A stretch of DNA of 64,000 nt from Salinicola endophyticus (GTDB lineage: Bacteria > Pseudomonadota > Gammaproteobacteria > Pseudomonadales > Halomonadaceae), in contig NZ_PZJO01000005.1 of the NCBI RefSeq assembly GCF_003206575.1, positions 33,476 to 97,475 of the forward strand. Direction: 5' to 3'. The notes beneath the pieces were generated by a model that ran no database searches, was not told the origin of the DNA, and saw only the letters and a list, made by a program, of their open reading frames with translations. Positions within the stretch are counted from its first letter, which is position 1. Each line of letters opens with the position of its first letter. Positions 30,719 to 39,685 of the stretch are shown piece by piece. The position numbers and the translations under genes are program-made.

Positions 30719-32002
30719 ATGAGCTATTTCATCGACCGGCGGCCCAATGCGCGCAACAAGAGCGCGGTCAACCGCCAGCGGTTTCTCAAGCGCTACCGGG
30801 CGCATATCAAGCGCGCGGTGGAGGAGTCGGTCAATCGGCGTTCGATCACCGACATGGAGCGCGGCGAGAAGGTCTCGATCCCCTCCCGCGATATTTCCGA
30901 GCCTTCTTTCCAGCACGGCCCGGGCGGGCGTCGCACCATCGTCAGCCCTGGCAACAAGCAGTTCGCCGAGGGCGATCGTCTGCGCCGGCCGAGCGGCGGT
31001 GCAGGGGGCGGTGGCAGCGGCGAGGGGCAGGCGTCGAACCAGGGCGAGGGGGTCGACGAGTTCGTGTTCACCCTGTCGCGGGAGGAGTTCCTCGACTTCG
31101 TCTTCGACGGGCTGGCACTGCCGCATCTCGAGCGCAAGCAGCTGCGCGTGCTCGAGGAGACGCGTCCGGTGCGCGCCGGGATCTCCAAGGAGGGGGTGCC
31201 GGCGCGGATCAACATCGTGCGCTCGATGCGTGAGGCCCAGGCCCGGCGCATCGGCATGCGCGCGCCGCTCAAGCGCGCCCTGCGCGAGGCCCAGGAGGCG
31301 CTCGCGGCAGAGGAGCGTCAGGACCCGGTGCTACGCAATCCGGCGCGGATCGACGAACTCAAGTCCGAGATCGCGCGGCTCGAGAAGCGCATCGCCGCGA
31401 TTCCGTTCCTCGATACCTACGATCTGCGCTACAACCACCTCACCCATCAGCCGATGCCGTCCAATCAGGCGGTGATGTTCTGCGTGATGGATGTCTCCGG
31501 CTCGATGACCCAGGCGCACAAGGACATCGGCAAGCGCTTCTTCCTGCTGCTCTACCTGTTCCTCGAGCGCAACTACGAGAAGGTCGAGCTGGTCTTCGTG
31601 CGCCACCATACCGTGGCCAAGGAGGTCGACGAGGAGGAGTTCTTCTATTCGCGCGAGACCGGCGGCACCATCGTCTCCAGCGCCCTGACCCTGGTCGATC
31701 GCATCATCGAGGCGCGCTACTCGCCGGAGCAGTGGAATCTCTATGTCGCCCAGGCCAGCGACGGCGACAACTGGGACGACGACTCCGCGACCTGTCTCAA
31801 GCTGCTCGACGAGTCGCTGATGGCCAAGCTGCAGTACTTCACCTACGTCGAGATCACACCCCACGCCCATCAGGCGCTGTGGGACGCTTACGCTACGATC
31901 AAGACAGCCTATCCCGAGCGCTTCGCGATGGAGCAGATCGTGCAGGCGGAGGACATCTACCCGGTCTTCCGCGAGCTCTTCCGTCAGCGTGCCGAAAGCT
32001 GA
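30719..32002 (+). CDS. yeaH: YeaH/YhbH family protein (DUF444)
   Basis: 427-residue protein with an N-terminal basic region ([20 protein letters not shown]), a Gly-rich low-complexity stretch near residues 95-108 ([12 protein letters not shown]) and a C-terminal von Willebrand A-like domain whose metal-site motif is [13 protein letters not shown] (DxSxS). A Thr region ([17 protein letters not shown]) follows. It works with PrkA/YeaG in stationary-phase and nitrogen-limited cells, mechanism unknown. GGAGGTGCC precedes ATG 30719. The following spoVR start lies 28 bases beyond the stop, consistent with one operon. Confidence 0.93.
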   Translation: MSYFIDRRPNARNKSAVNRQRFLKRYRAHIKRAVEESVNRRSITDMERGEKVSIPSRDISEPSFQHGPGGRRTIVSPGNKQFAEGDRLRRPSGGAGGGGSGEGQASNQGEGVDEFVFTLSREEFLDFVFDGLALPHLERKQLRVLEETRPVRAGISKEGVPARINIVRSMREAQARRIGMRAPLKRALREAQEALAAEERQDPVLRNPARIDELKSEIARLEKRIAAIPFLDTYDLRYNHLTHQPMPSNQAVMFCVMDVSGSMTQAHKDIGKRFFLLLYLFLERNYEKVELVFVRHHTVAKEVDEEEFFYSRETGGTIVSSALTLVDRIIEARYSPEQWNLYVAQASDGDNWDDDSATCLKLLDESLMAKLQYFTYVEITPHAHQALWDAYATIKTAYPERFAMEQIVQAEDIYPVFRELFRQRAES

Positions 32003-32030
32003 GGTCGGTATGGCCACCGAGGAGACACCG

Positions 32031-33587
32031 ATGACGCGACGCAAGCCCATTGCCACCGGTTCGGACTGGAACTTCGAGACGCTCGAGCGCTACGAGCAGG
32101 CGATCGCCGAGCTGGCGCGGGAGTACCGGCTCGACACCTACCCCAATCAGATCGAGATCATCACCTCCGAGCAGATGATGGACGCCTACGCCAGCGTGGG
32201 CATGCCGGTCGGCTATCACCACTGGTCGTTCGGCAAGCAGTTTCTGTCGGTGGAGCAGGCCTATCGGCGCGGTCAGATGGGACTCGCCTACGAGCTGGTG
32301 ATCAACTCCGACCCCTGCATCGCCTACCTGATGGAGGAGAACTCGCTGATGATGCAGGTGTTGGTGATCGCCCACGCCTGCTATGGCCACAACTCCTTCT
32401 TCAAGGGCAACTACCTGTTCCAGACCTGGACCGACGCCTCGGCGATCGTCGATTACCTGGTGTTCGCGCGCAAATACGTGGCCCAGTGCGAGGAGCGCCA
32501 CGGGGTGGAGGCGGTGGAGCAGCTGCTCGATGCCTGCCACGCACTGCAGAACTACGGTGTCGACCGCTACAAGCGGCCATCGCCGATCTCCGCCGAGGCC
32601 GAGGCGCGACGCCAGGAGGAGCGCGAGGCCTACCTCCAGACCCAGGTCAATACCTTGTGGAGCACCATTCCCGAGCGCGCCGCGCCGCTCGCCGACAGTC
32701 TGTTGCTGGATAGCGAGAACGACCCCCTCGGCCTGCATCGCCATGGCCGCTACCCCAGCGAGCCGCAGGAGAACCTGCTCTACTTCCTGGAAAAGAATGC
32801 CCCGCTGCTCGAGCCGTGGCAGCGCGAGATCGTGCGCATCGTGCGCAAGCTCGCCCAGTACTTCTATCCCCAGCGCCAGACCCAGGTGATGAACGAGGGC
32901 TGGGCCACCTTCTGGCACTACACGCTGATGAACCGGCTCTACGATGACGGCCTGATCGACGAGGGGATCATGCTCGAGTTCCTGCAGTCGCACACCTCGG
33001 TGGTCAGCCAGCCGGACTACGACAGCCCCTATTTCGGTGGCATCAATCCTTACGCGCTGGGGTTCGCCATGTTCAGCGATATCCAGCGTATCTGTCAGGC
33101 GCCGACCGATGAGGATCGCGAGTGGTTCCCCGAGATCGCCGGCAGCGATTGGCTCGACACGCTGCACTTCGCCATGCACAACTTCAAGGATGAGTCGTTC
33201 ATCCAGCAGTTCCTGTCGCCCAAGGTGATCCGCGATCTCAAGCTGTTCAGCCTGGTCGACGATGACCGTGATGACAGCCTGCAGATCGAGGCGATCCACG
33301 ATGATCGGGGCTATCGCCGTATCCGCGAAGCGCTCAGCGTGCAGTACGCGCTCTCGGCACGGGAGCCCAATATCCAGGTGTGGGAGGCGGATATCCGCGG
33401 TGACCGCTCACTGACCCTGCGCCACGTGCAGGACCGGCGCCGGCCGCTGGGGCAGAGCCTGTTCCCGGTGCTGCGCCACCTGCATCAGCTGTGGGGCTTC
33501 CCGGTCAAGCTGGAGTCGATCGAGAACGGTGATACGGTGCGCCGCTACCAGTGGCCGATCCCCGAGGCGGGGCGCGAGTCGGCGTGA
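32031..33587 (+). CDS. SpoVR family protein (YcgB)
   Basis: 518-residue cytosolic protein of the SpoVR/YcgB family, conserved from Bacillus (spore cortex) to enterobacteria; no enzymatic activity is established. Signature blocks: YRLDTYPNQIEIITSEQMMD, VINSDPCIAYLMEENSL, AHACYGHNSFFKGNYLF, NEGWATFWHYTLMN. The repeated His and Glu (HACYGHNSFF, NEGWATFWHY) could bind a metal. Three in-frame starts exist (GTG 31989, ATG 32010, ATG 32031). 32031 is chosen for GAGGAG six bases upstream and because Pseudomonas homologues start at about this point. It is the last gene of the prkA cluster. Confidence 0.92.
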   Translation: MTRRKPIATGSDWNFETLERYEQAIAELAREYRLDTYPNQIEIITSEQMMDAYASVGMPVGYHHWSFGKQFLSVEQAYRRGQMGLAYELVINSDPCIAYLMEENSLMMQVLVIAHACYGHNSFFKGNYLFQTWTDASAIVDYLVFARKYVAQCEERHGVEAVEQLLDACHALQNYGVDRYKRPSPISAEAEARRQEEREAYLQTQVNTLWSTIPERAAPLADSLLLDSENDPLGLHRHGRYPSEPQENLLYFLEKNAPLLEPWQREIVRIVRKLAQYFYPQRQTQVMNEGWATFWHYTLMNRLYDDGLIDEGIMLEFLQSHTSVVSQPDYDSPYFGGINPYALGFAMFSDIQRICQAPTDEDREWFPEIAGSDWLDTLHFAMHNFKDESFIQQFLSPKVIRDLKLFSLVDDDRDDSLQIEAIHDDRGYRRIREALSVQYALSAREPNIQVWEADIRGDRSLTLRHVQDRRRPLGQSLFPVLRHLHQLWGFPVKLESIENGDTVRRYQWPIPEAGRESA

Positions 33588-33663
33588 AGCCCACCGGTGT
33601 GCGTGCCTTGGCACGTCTGTCACAACCGATAAACGAAGTGGGCTTATCCGGCGGCAGGGCGTC

Positions 33664-33726
33664 GCGAGGGCGCTGTAAACCCCTCCCTGGGCGCTACCTT
33701 TGCCATCCATGGCAAAGGACCCTCGC
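33664..33726. repeat. REP-like palindromic intergenic element
   Basis: Outer arms GCGAGGG (33664-33670) and CCCTCGC (33720-33726) enclose a perfect 10-bp palindrome CCTTTGCCAT-CC-ATGGCAAAGG (33697-33718) and a weaker CCC/GGG hairpin (33681-33691), so the 63 bases can fold as a cruciform-like cloverleaf. The CCATCCATGG core resembles intergenic repeats I associate with halomonad genomes. It lies between converging spoVR and HiPIP genes, where it could act as a bidirectional transcript end. Confidence 0.65.
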
Positions 33727-33780
33727 TTTGCTCTGCCCCCCGCGCCCACCATCAGCGGGTATGGAAATAAGCGCTTGGGG

Positions 33781-34077
33781 TTATTCCGAGGTCCAGCTCA
33801 TACACCAGCCGTCGGGAGAGACGCGGTGCTCGGGAAACAGCGAGCAGCGCTGGCCGGCGCTGAAGAAATCACAGTTGGCGCAGCGCCGTCCGGCGCGGTA
33901 GGCGGGGTCGTCCTGGGCGGCGCTGGCCTGCTCGACGTAGCGCATCGCCCGCGCCTGCCTGGCGGCGGGGTCGAGCATCGGAGCGGATTGGGCCCAGGCG
34001 CGCCAGCCGGGCGCCAGCAGCAGGCCGGCGGAGAGCGCGGCGCCACGGCACAGGAAACGGCGGCGATCGATGGACAT
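33781..34077 (-). CDS. High-potential iron-sulfur protein (HiPIP)
   Basis: Small periplasmic electron carrier of 98 residues. The N-terminus is a twin-arginine signal (SIDRRRFLCRGAALSAGLLL) with cleavage near AWA, about residue 29, as required for a protein exported with its cluster. Four ligand cysteines occur in the HiPIP pattern: CANC (two residues apart), then QRCSLF and DGWCMSW, binding one 4Fe-4S cluster. The Tyr of AMRYVEQ matches the conserved core Tyr region. It probably shuttles electrons between the bc1 complex and a terminal oxidase or other reductase. The gene stands alone, converging on spoVR. Confidence 0.9.
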   Translation of the reverse strand: MSIDRRRFLCRGAALSAGLLLAPGWRAWAQSAPMLDPAARQARAMRYVEQASAAQDDPAYRAGRRCANCDFFSAGQRCSLFPEHRVSPDGWCMSWTSE

Positions 34078-34277
34078 GCTAAGGCTCCTCGGTGTGGGCG
34101 ATGGGCAGGGGCGGTGCGGCGTGCCGCCGCGAGGCCTCGGGCGTGGCCTGAGTATGGCGGCCCACAGTGGTGGCGCTCAAGCGCAGGCGCCGTCCGAGAG
34201 CTGATATACTCGCGTCCGAGCCTTCATTCTTGATTGTCGTGGTCCCGCCCGGGGCCACCCGCCGGTGGGAGAGAGAG

Positions 34278-34553
34278 ATGCAGAACGCGGTCATTCTGAT
34301 CAACGTCGAAAAGGGCCGGATTCGCGGTGTCGCCGAACGTCTCGCCGATCTCGAAGGGATCAGCGAAGTCTACTCGACCTGCGGCCGCTACGATCTCATC
34401 GCCATCGCGCGCACGCCGGATTTCGAGTCCCTCGCGACCCTGGTCACCGAGCGTCTGATGAGCGTCGACGGCATCCGTGAGACCGAAACGCTCAACGCCA
34501 TGCAGGTGCACTCGCGCCACGACCTCGACGCCATGTTCTCGGTCGGCCTCTGA
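34278..34553 (+). CDS. Stand-alone Lrp/AsnC ligand-binding (RAM) domain protein
   Basis: 91 residues covering only the effector/oligomerisation half of an Lrp/AsnC regulator (AVILINVEKGRIRGVAERL, then GISEVYSTCGRYDLIAIAR, RLMSVDGIRETETLNAM). There is no helix-turn-helix. Such proteins form alpha-beta barrel dimers and higher rings that bind amino acids and may modulate full-length Lrp proteins. ATG 34278 has GGGAGAGAGAG upstream. The end overlaps nothing, but the nuclease gene begins seven bases later, suggesting co-transcription. The natural ligand is unknown. Confidence 0.85.
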   Translation: MQNAVILINVEKGRIRGVAERLADLEGISEVYSTCGRYDLIAIARTPDFESLATLVTERLMSVDGIRETETLNAMQVHSRHDLDAMFSVGL

Positions 34554-34560
34554 GCGCGGG

Positions 34561-35415
34561 GTGGGGCGCCGTCGATCCGCCGGAGCGCTGACGCGGCTCT
34601 GGCGCACCTCCAAGATCTCGATCGTCTTCGTCGTCGTTATCGGCGGGCTCTGGTACTACCACGAAAGCGGGGTACGCGATCAGCTCAGCTGGATGGGCGT
34701 GCCCGAGTGGCAGTGGACCGATTGGCGCAGCTGGAACCGGGTGCTGCGCAATGACGGCTTCCTGCTCGGCTGGTCCGATCTGCGTGCCGGCCCGCTGTGG
34801 GTGGGTTATTCGCTGACACGGGTGGATGACCCGCACAGCCTGCCGCGGCCCGACCATTTCTCGCCCGACTGGCGCAGCCTGTGGCCGATCACCAGCAGCG
34901 ACTACACCCGCAGCGGCTATGACCGCGGCCATATGGCACCCAACTACGCCATGGCGGTCACCCATGGGCGGAGCGCCCAGCTCGACAGCTTTCTGATGAC
35001 CAACATCACACCGCAGCGACCGAAGCTCAATCGGCAGCTGTGGCAGCGCCTGGAAGAGGCGGTGATGGACGATTTCGTGCCCCGCTTCGGCAGCGTCTGG
35101 GTGCTGACCGGGCCGGTCTATGACGACCAGTGGCTGCATCGGGTCGGCTTCTCGCAGATCCCGCAGGCGTTCTACAAGATCATCGTGGTGCCGGGGAACA
35201 CGCCGCGGGCGATCGCCTTCCTGATGCCTCAGTCGGTCAGCGGCAAGGAGCCGCTGGACCGTTTCCTGGTGACCATCGACGAGATCGAGGCGCGTACCGG
35301 TCTCGACTTCTTCCCGCAGTTGAGCGAGCAGGTCCAGCAGCGCCTCGAAGGGCATGTCGATACCACCGGCTGGGGCCTCGAGGCGGTCTCCCGGCGCCCC
35401 GGCCGCTATCACTGA
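34561..35415 (+). CDS. DNA/RNA non-specific endonuclease, membrane-anchored
   Basis: NUC1/Serratia-nuclease family enzyme. The catalytic motif is YDRGHMAPNYAMA (DRGH, His general base), followed by MTNITPQRPKLNRQLW with the metal-binding Asn. About 284 residues from the GTG at 34561. A basic N-terminus and one hydrophobic segment (KISIVFVVVIGGLWYYH, about residues 17-33) suggest an inner-membrane anchor with the nuclease in the periplasm. The start is uncertain: the frame is open upstream, GTG 34561 is the first start after the preceding gene ends, and its ribosome-binding site is poor. Nutrient nucleic-acid digestion or defence against incoming DNA are both conceivable. Confidence 0.85.
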   Translation: MGRRRSAGALTRLWRTSKISIVFVVVIGGLWYYHESGVRDQLSWMGVPEWQWTDWRSWNRVLRNDGFLLGWSDLRAGPLWVGYSLTRVDDPHSLPRPDHFSPDWRSLWPITSSDYTRSGYDRGHMAPNYAMAVTHGRSAQLDSFLMTNITPQRPKLNRQLWQRLEEAVMDDFVPRFGSVWVLTGPVYDDQWLHRVGFSQIPQAFYKIIVVPGNTPRAIAFLMPQSVSGKEPLDRFLVTIDEIEARTGLDFFPQLSEQVQQRLEGHVDTTGWGLEAVSRRPGRYH

Positions 35416-35510
35416 GCGGGGCGCTTCGGTGCCCGGCCCGCGTGGCCGACCCACCGCTGCCAACCGAACCGGTCAACTCCGCTGTTAGCGTGTGATGCCG
35501 CTCCCTCGGG

Positions 35511-36473
35511 TCACGCCAGTCGCTGGCGCAGAAACGCCGCGGCCTGGTCGAGGACGCTGACGGCGGCGGAGACGGCGCCGGCCATCTCGATGAAGCCGTG
35601 GATCATGCGCGGCACCTCCACATAGCTCACCGCCACGCCGGCTGCCTGCAGCTTGTCGCGATAAAGCCGCCCTTCATCGAGCAGGGCGTCGAATTCGGCG
35701 GTCACGATCAGTGCCGGTGGCAGCGCCTGCAGATCGCTTGCCAGCAGCGGCGAGACGCGCAGGTCGCGGGTGTCGAAGCCGCCGATGAAGGGCTCGGCCA
35801 TGGCGCGCATCAACTCGGTGGTGAGCGGTGGCACCTGGCCGTTGCGCTGGCGTGACGGCAGCGCATCCGACTCGGGAGTGAGGTCGAGACCTGGGTAGAA
35901 CAGCACCTGGGCGCGCAGCGCCACCGCGCTGTCACGCAGCTGCTGGCAGGCCATGGCGGCGAGGCCGCCGCCGGCGCTGTCGCCGGCCACCGCCAGGCGC
36001 GAGGCATCCAGGCCCAGTGATTCGGCGTTGGCGGCGATCCAGCGAATCGCGGCGAGCACGTCCTCGGGGCCATCCGGCGCCGGGTGCTCCGGGGCCAGGC
36101 GGTAGTCCACCGCGATCAGGGCCTCGCCGGAGGCGTGGGCGAGGCGCCGGCAGATCTTGTCGTGGCTGTCGAGATCGCCAATGATCCAGCCGCCGCCGTG
36201 GAGATAGATCGTCGCGGCTGTCGGCGCCGCGTCCGCCGGGCGCGGGCGGTAGAGCCGCAGCGGGATCGGGCCCAGCGGCCCCTCGGCGGAGAGATCGCGG
36301 ACCTCGTGCATGGGCTTTGCCTCACCGCCTAGGTGATCGCCCAGCGTGCGGTAGACCTCGCGCATCTGGGTGATCGGCAGGGTCTCCAGCGGTGGCAGCG
36401 ACTGCGCCGCCATCTCGCCCAGGACTGTCTGGACCTCGGAATCGAGACGGGAAAGATCGAACGGTGCCGGCAT
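35511..36473 (-). CDS. Alpha/beta hydrolase (HSL-family esterase)
   Basis: 320-residue esterase of the hormone-sensitive-lipase group: oxyanion motif YLHGGGWIIGD (about residue 95), nucleophile GDSAGGGLAAMA (Ser about 166), Asp in the VTAEFDALLDEG strand and His in RMIHGF near the end. Such enzymes hydrolyse short acyl or aryl esters. It is the last gene of the ferulate cluster, 73 bases after the synthetase gene and on the same strand. Release of hydroxycinnamates from esters such as methyl ferulate is therefore a reasonable guess, but nothing in the sequence fixes the substrate. The start is ATG 36473. Confidence 0.88.
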   Translation of the reverse strand: MPAPFDLSRLDSEVQTVLGEMAAQSLPPLETLPITQMREVYRTLGDHLGGEAKPMHEVRDLSAEGPLGPIPLRLYRPRPADAAPTAATIYLHGGGWIIGDLDSHDKICRRLAHASGEALIAVDYRLAPEHPAPDGPEDVLAAIRWIAANAESLGLDASRLAVAGDSAGGGLAAMACQQLRDSAVALRAQVLFYPGLDLTPESDALPSRQRNGQVPPLTTELMRAMAEPFIGGFDTRDLRVSPLLASDLQALPPALIVTAEFDALLDEGRLYRDKLQAAGVAVSYVEVPRMIHGFIEMAGAVSAAVSVLDQAAAFLRQRLA

Positions 36474-36546
36474 GGCGTTCTCCTCGGCAGATGAGTGGGG
36501 CGGCCACGCCCACCGGCGTGGCCGCTAGGTTTCGTACGCAGCCTGG

Positions 36547-38694
36547 TCAAGCGATCAGTATCAGGGCGTCCAGGGCGAGCACCCCTTGGCCCTCGGGGTA
36601 GACCATGACCGGGTTGAGGTCGATCTCGACCAGCCGCGGCTCGGCCTGCATCAGTGCGCCCAGCGCGGCCACCAGCTCGGCCAGGGCATTCACGTCGCAG
36701 GCCGGCCTGCCGCGGTGGCCATGGAGCAGCGCCGCGCCCTGCAGCTTATCCAGCTCGCGTCGCACCGCCATCGGCGTCAGATCCGCCGGCAGCAGGCGCA
36801 CGTCGCGCAGCACCTCGGCAGTGACGCCGCCGAAACCGACCAGCACCACCGGCCCCCACTGAGGGTCGTGGCGGGCGCCGACGATCATCTCGCAGCCGGC
36901 GGCGCCCATGCGCTCGACCAGTATGCCATCCAGCGGTGTGTCCGGTGCCAGGCGCGCCAGGTCCTGATGCAGCCGCTCCCACGCCTGGGCCAGTTCCGTC
37001 TCGCCTTCGACCCCGAGTACGACCCCGCCGACATCGCTCTTGTGGCTCAGCGCCGCTGCCTGGGCCTTGAGGGCTACCGCGCCACCCAGGCGGGCGGCGA
37101 TACGCTGGGCCTCGGTCAGCGAGGTGGCCAGCTCGCCCGCGCCGAAGGGTACGCCGAGCGGCGCCAGCAGCTGTTTGGCGCGATACTCGGGGATCACGCC
37201 GCCCTGCTCGGGCAGCGCCAGGCCGTGTGCCGCCGGCGGCACGCGCCCGCTGTCGCGTGTGGCCAGCGGATGCAGCCGGGCGATGGCGCGCAGCGCGCGC
37301 TCGTGGCTGGGGAAGTAGGGCACGCCCAGGGCGCGCAGCTCGCTGACATAGTCCGCGGGGATTTCGGCGCCCTCGTCGAGGCCGGCGCAGATCAGCGGCA
37401 GTGCCGGGCGCCGTTCGCGCACCGCCTGCAGCACCGGTGGCAGCTTGATCCGGCAGGTGACCGGGTCGGTCTGGATCAGGCCGACCAGCACCGTACCGAA
37501 ACGGGTGTCCTCGAACAGGGCTTCCAGCGTACGCCGGTAGAGCTGCGGGTCGACCAGACCCTGGGCGGTGAGGTCGAGCGGGTTGCTCACCTCGACGAAC
37601 GGCGGTAGTGCCTCGCGCAGCGCCGGCGAGTCGGCACTGCCGATCGTCGGCAGGGGCAGCTCGAGCGCCTCGCACAGATCGAGGCAGAGCGCCTTGAACG
37701 CGCCGGACTCACCGACGATGGCGGTACCGGCCGAGGGGAGCGCCGGGCAGCGCAGGGCGATCTCGGCGATGTCGCCGAGCTCCTCCAGGGTCTCGGCCAG
37801 TACCACCCCGGCGCGCTCGACCAGGGTGCGCATCACCGCATGGTCCCCGGCCAGGGCGCCGGTGTGGGTGGCGGCGGCGGCGCGGGCCGCGCTGCTCCTG
37901 CCCGGATGCAGCAGAATCAGCCGCTTGCCCTGGGCTTCGGCTCGCCGTGCCAGCGCCAGCAGGCGCTGCGGCTGGCGGAACTGCTCGGCGATCATCGCGA
38001 TCACCGCGGTATCCGGATCGTCGAGCAGATAGTCGAGATAATCCTCCAGGTGGCTGGCCGCCTCGTTGCCGGTGGAGATGGCGCAGGCGAGCGGTAGCCC
38101 GCGGCTCGCCAGGGTGGTGTTGAGCACCGTCATCATGGCGCCGCTCTGGGAGAGAATGCCGATCGCCGGCTGGCTGCGGTGACGCTCGGCCTCGTCCTCG
38201 CTGATCGCCACTTCGATGAAGGTCAGCGGCAGGCGCTGGCGGTAGTCGATGCCTCCCAGGCAGTTGGGGCCCTGCACCAGCATGCCGGCGTCGGCGGCGA
38301 TGCGCGCGATCTCGCGCTGCTGCGCCAGTCCCGCCTCGCCGGCCTCGGCGAAGCCGGCGGAGAAGATCACCACCGCGCCGACCCGGCGGGCGGCGAGTTC
38401 GCGTACCGCTTCCACCACCCCCGCCTGGGGGATTGCCAGCAGTGCCACATCGACCCCCTCGGGCAGCGCGGCGATGCTCTCCAGGCACGGGCGGCCGGCG
38501 ATCTCCGCACGTTTGGGGTTGATCAGGTGAATCTCGCCGGCATAGCCGTTGCGGGTCAGGTTACCGAGCACCGCGGCACCGAGTGCGCCCGGGGTGGCCG
38601 AGGCGCCGACGATGGCGATCGCTCGCGGCGTCAGCAGACGCCGCACCGCGCCCTCTGGCAGGCGCCGGGACGCCTGCTGCGATGAGTCCGACAT
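36547..38694 (-). CDS. ferA: ADP-forming acyl-CoA synthetase, probable feruloyl-CoA synthetase
   Basis: 715 residues in the NDP-forming acyl-CoA synthetase superfamily: CoA-binding domain (IAIVGASATPGALGAAVLGN, about 28-120), succinyl-CoA-synthetase-like ligase domains with the phospho-His region AATHTGALAGDHAVM, and a C-terminal ATP-grasp domain (GGAVALKAQAAALSHKSDVG and the closing EIDLNPVMVYPEG). Most members make acetyl-CoA or related. The adjacent hydratase/lyase and vanillin dehydrogenase point to activation of ferulate and p-coumarate, as by FerA of Sphingobium SYK-6, which is of this same ADP-forming type, unlike the AMP-forming Fcs of Pseudomonas. GAGGAGG precedes the ATG; ech lies 24 bases upstream. 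Function is inferred from context. Confidence 0.82.
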   Translation of the reverse strand: MSDSSQQASRRLPEGAVRRLLTPRAIAIVGASATPGALGAAVLGNLTRNGYAGEIHLINPKRAEIAGRPCLESIAALPEGVDVALLAIPQAGVVEAVRELAARRVGAVVIFSAGFAEAGEAGLAQQREIARIAADAGMLVQGPNCLGGIDYRQRLPLTFIEVAISEDEAERHRSQPAIGILSQSGAMMTVLNTTLASRGLPLACAISTGNEAASHLEDYLDYLLDDPDTAVIAMIAEQFRQPQRLLALARRAEAQGKRLILLHPGRSSAARAAAATHTGALAGDHAVMRTLVERAGVVLAETLEELGDIAEIALRCPALPSAGTAIVGESGAFKALCLDLCEALELPLPTIGSADSPALREALPPFVEVSNPLDLTAQGLVDPQLYRRTLEALFEDTRFGTVLVGLIQTDPVTCRIKLPPVLQAVRERRPALPLICAGLDEGAEIPADYVSELRALGVPYFPSHERALRAIARLHPLATRDSGRVPPAAHGLALPEQGGVIPEYRAKQLLAPLGVPFGAGELATSLTEAQRIAARLGGAVALKAQAAALSHKSDVGGVVLGVEGETELAQAWERLHQDLARLAPDTPLDGILVERMGAAGCEMIVGARHDPQWGPVVLVGFGGVTAEVLRDVRLLPADLTPMAVRRELDKLQGAALLHGHRGRPACDVNALAELVAALGALMQAEPRLVEIDLNPVMVYPEGQGVLALDALILIA

Positions 38695-38718
38695 GATGCT
38701 GCCTCCTCTCGGTTGGGC

Positions 38719-39561
38719 TCAGGCGTCGCGGGAGTGCGCGCGGTCGTAGGCGCCCAGACCGGGCTTGTAGCGCTTCTCGTCGAGGAACTGGCGCAGCCCT
38801 TCGTGGCGTCCGCTGTCGTCACGGCTGTTGGCGGCCTCCTGGGCGCGTACCAGGTAGTCCTCGGCATTGTCGTAGGTCATCTCGCGGACCCGGCGCAGGG
38901 CATCCTTGGTCGCCTTGAGGGCGATCGGGTTCTTCTCGAGCAGCAGTGCCGCGACCTCGGCGACCCGCGCCTGCAGCTGTGCCAGCGGCAGCGCCTCGTT
39001 GACCAGCCCCCACTCGGCGGCGGTGGCGCCATCGATCGGCTCACCGGTCATGGCGTGGTACATCGCGCGGCGGAACGAGAGCAGCTCCACCGCCACCTTG
39101 GAGGCGCCACCACCCGGCAGGATGCCCCAGTTGATCTCGGAGAGGCCGAACTTGGCCTCCTCGGCGGCGAACGCCAGATCGCAGGCGAACAGCGGGCCGT
39201 AGCCGCCACCGAAGCACCAGCCGTTGACCATGGCGATGGTCGGCTTCTCGTACCAGCGCAGGCGGCGCCACCAGCCGTAGCTCTCGCGCTGGGCCTGGCG
39301 GGTGCCGGCGAGGCCGTGGGCCTCGGTATCGCGGAAGTACTGCTGCAGGTCCATGCCGGCGGTCCAGGCGCTGCCTTCGCCGCTGAGCACCAGCACGCCG
39401 ACCTCCGGGTGGAACTCGAGGGCGTCGAGAACCTCCAGCATGCGACGGTTGAGGGCCGGGCTCATGGCGTTGCGCTTCTCCGGGCGGTTGAACTTCACCC
39501 AGGCGACGCCGGAGTCGATGGTGTAGGTGACGGTCTCTTCTTCGATATGTGACGTTGACAT
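38719..39561 (-). CDS. ech: Feruloyl-CoA hydratase/lyase (p-hydroxycinnamoyl-CoA hydratase/lyase)
   Basis: Crotonase-fold enzyme of 280 residues that hydrates feruloyl-CoA and cleaves it to vanillin and acetyl-CoA. It shares long blocks with Pseudomonas HCHL/Ech: FNRPEKRNAMSPALNRRML, WTAGMDLQQYFR, KPTIAMVNGWCFGGG (oxyanion hole), FGLSEINWGI with the catalytic Glu, then GLVNEALPLAQL, LLEKNPIALKATKDALRR and the tail FLDEKRYKPGLGAYDR. These blocks distinguish it from ordinary enoyl-CoA hydratases. GAGGTTTTGCC precedes the ATG at 39561. The gene lies between vdh and ferA, all same strand, consistent with coordinated expression. Confidence 0.92.
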   Translation of the reverse strand: MSTSHIEEETVTYTIDSGVAWVKFNRPEKRNAMSPALNRRMLEVLDALEFHPEVGVLVLSGEGSAWTAGMDLQQYFRDTEAHGLAGTRQAQRESYGWWRRLRWYEKPTIAMVNGWCFGGGYGPLFACDLAFAAEEAKFGLSEINWGILPGGGASKVAVELLSFRRAMYHAMTGEPIDGATAAEWGLVNEALPLAQLQARVAEVAALLLEKNPIALKATKDALRRVREMTYDNAEDYLVRAQEAANSRDDSGRHEGLRQFLDEKRYKPGLGAYDRAHSRDA

Positions 39562-39685
39562 GGCAAAACCTCGCGAGTCGGGGGCAGTGAGCTGCGGCGT
39601 GGCGCCAAAAGGGCGCGACGGGGGCAGCGGAAAGGTGACGGATACGGCGCGACCCGCGGCGCCGATGCGGCGCCGCGGGCAGCGT

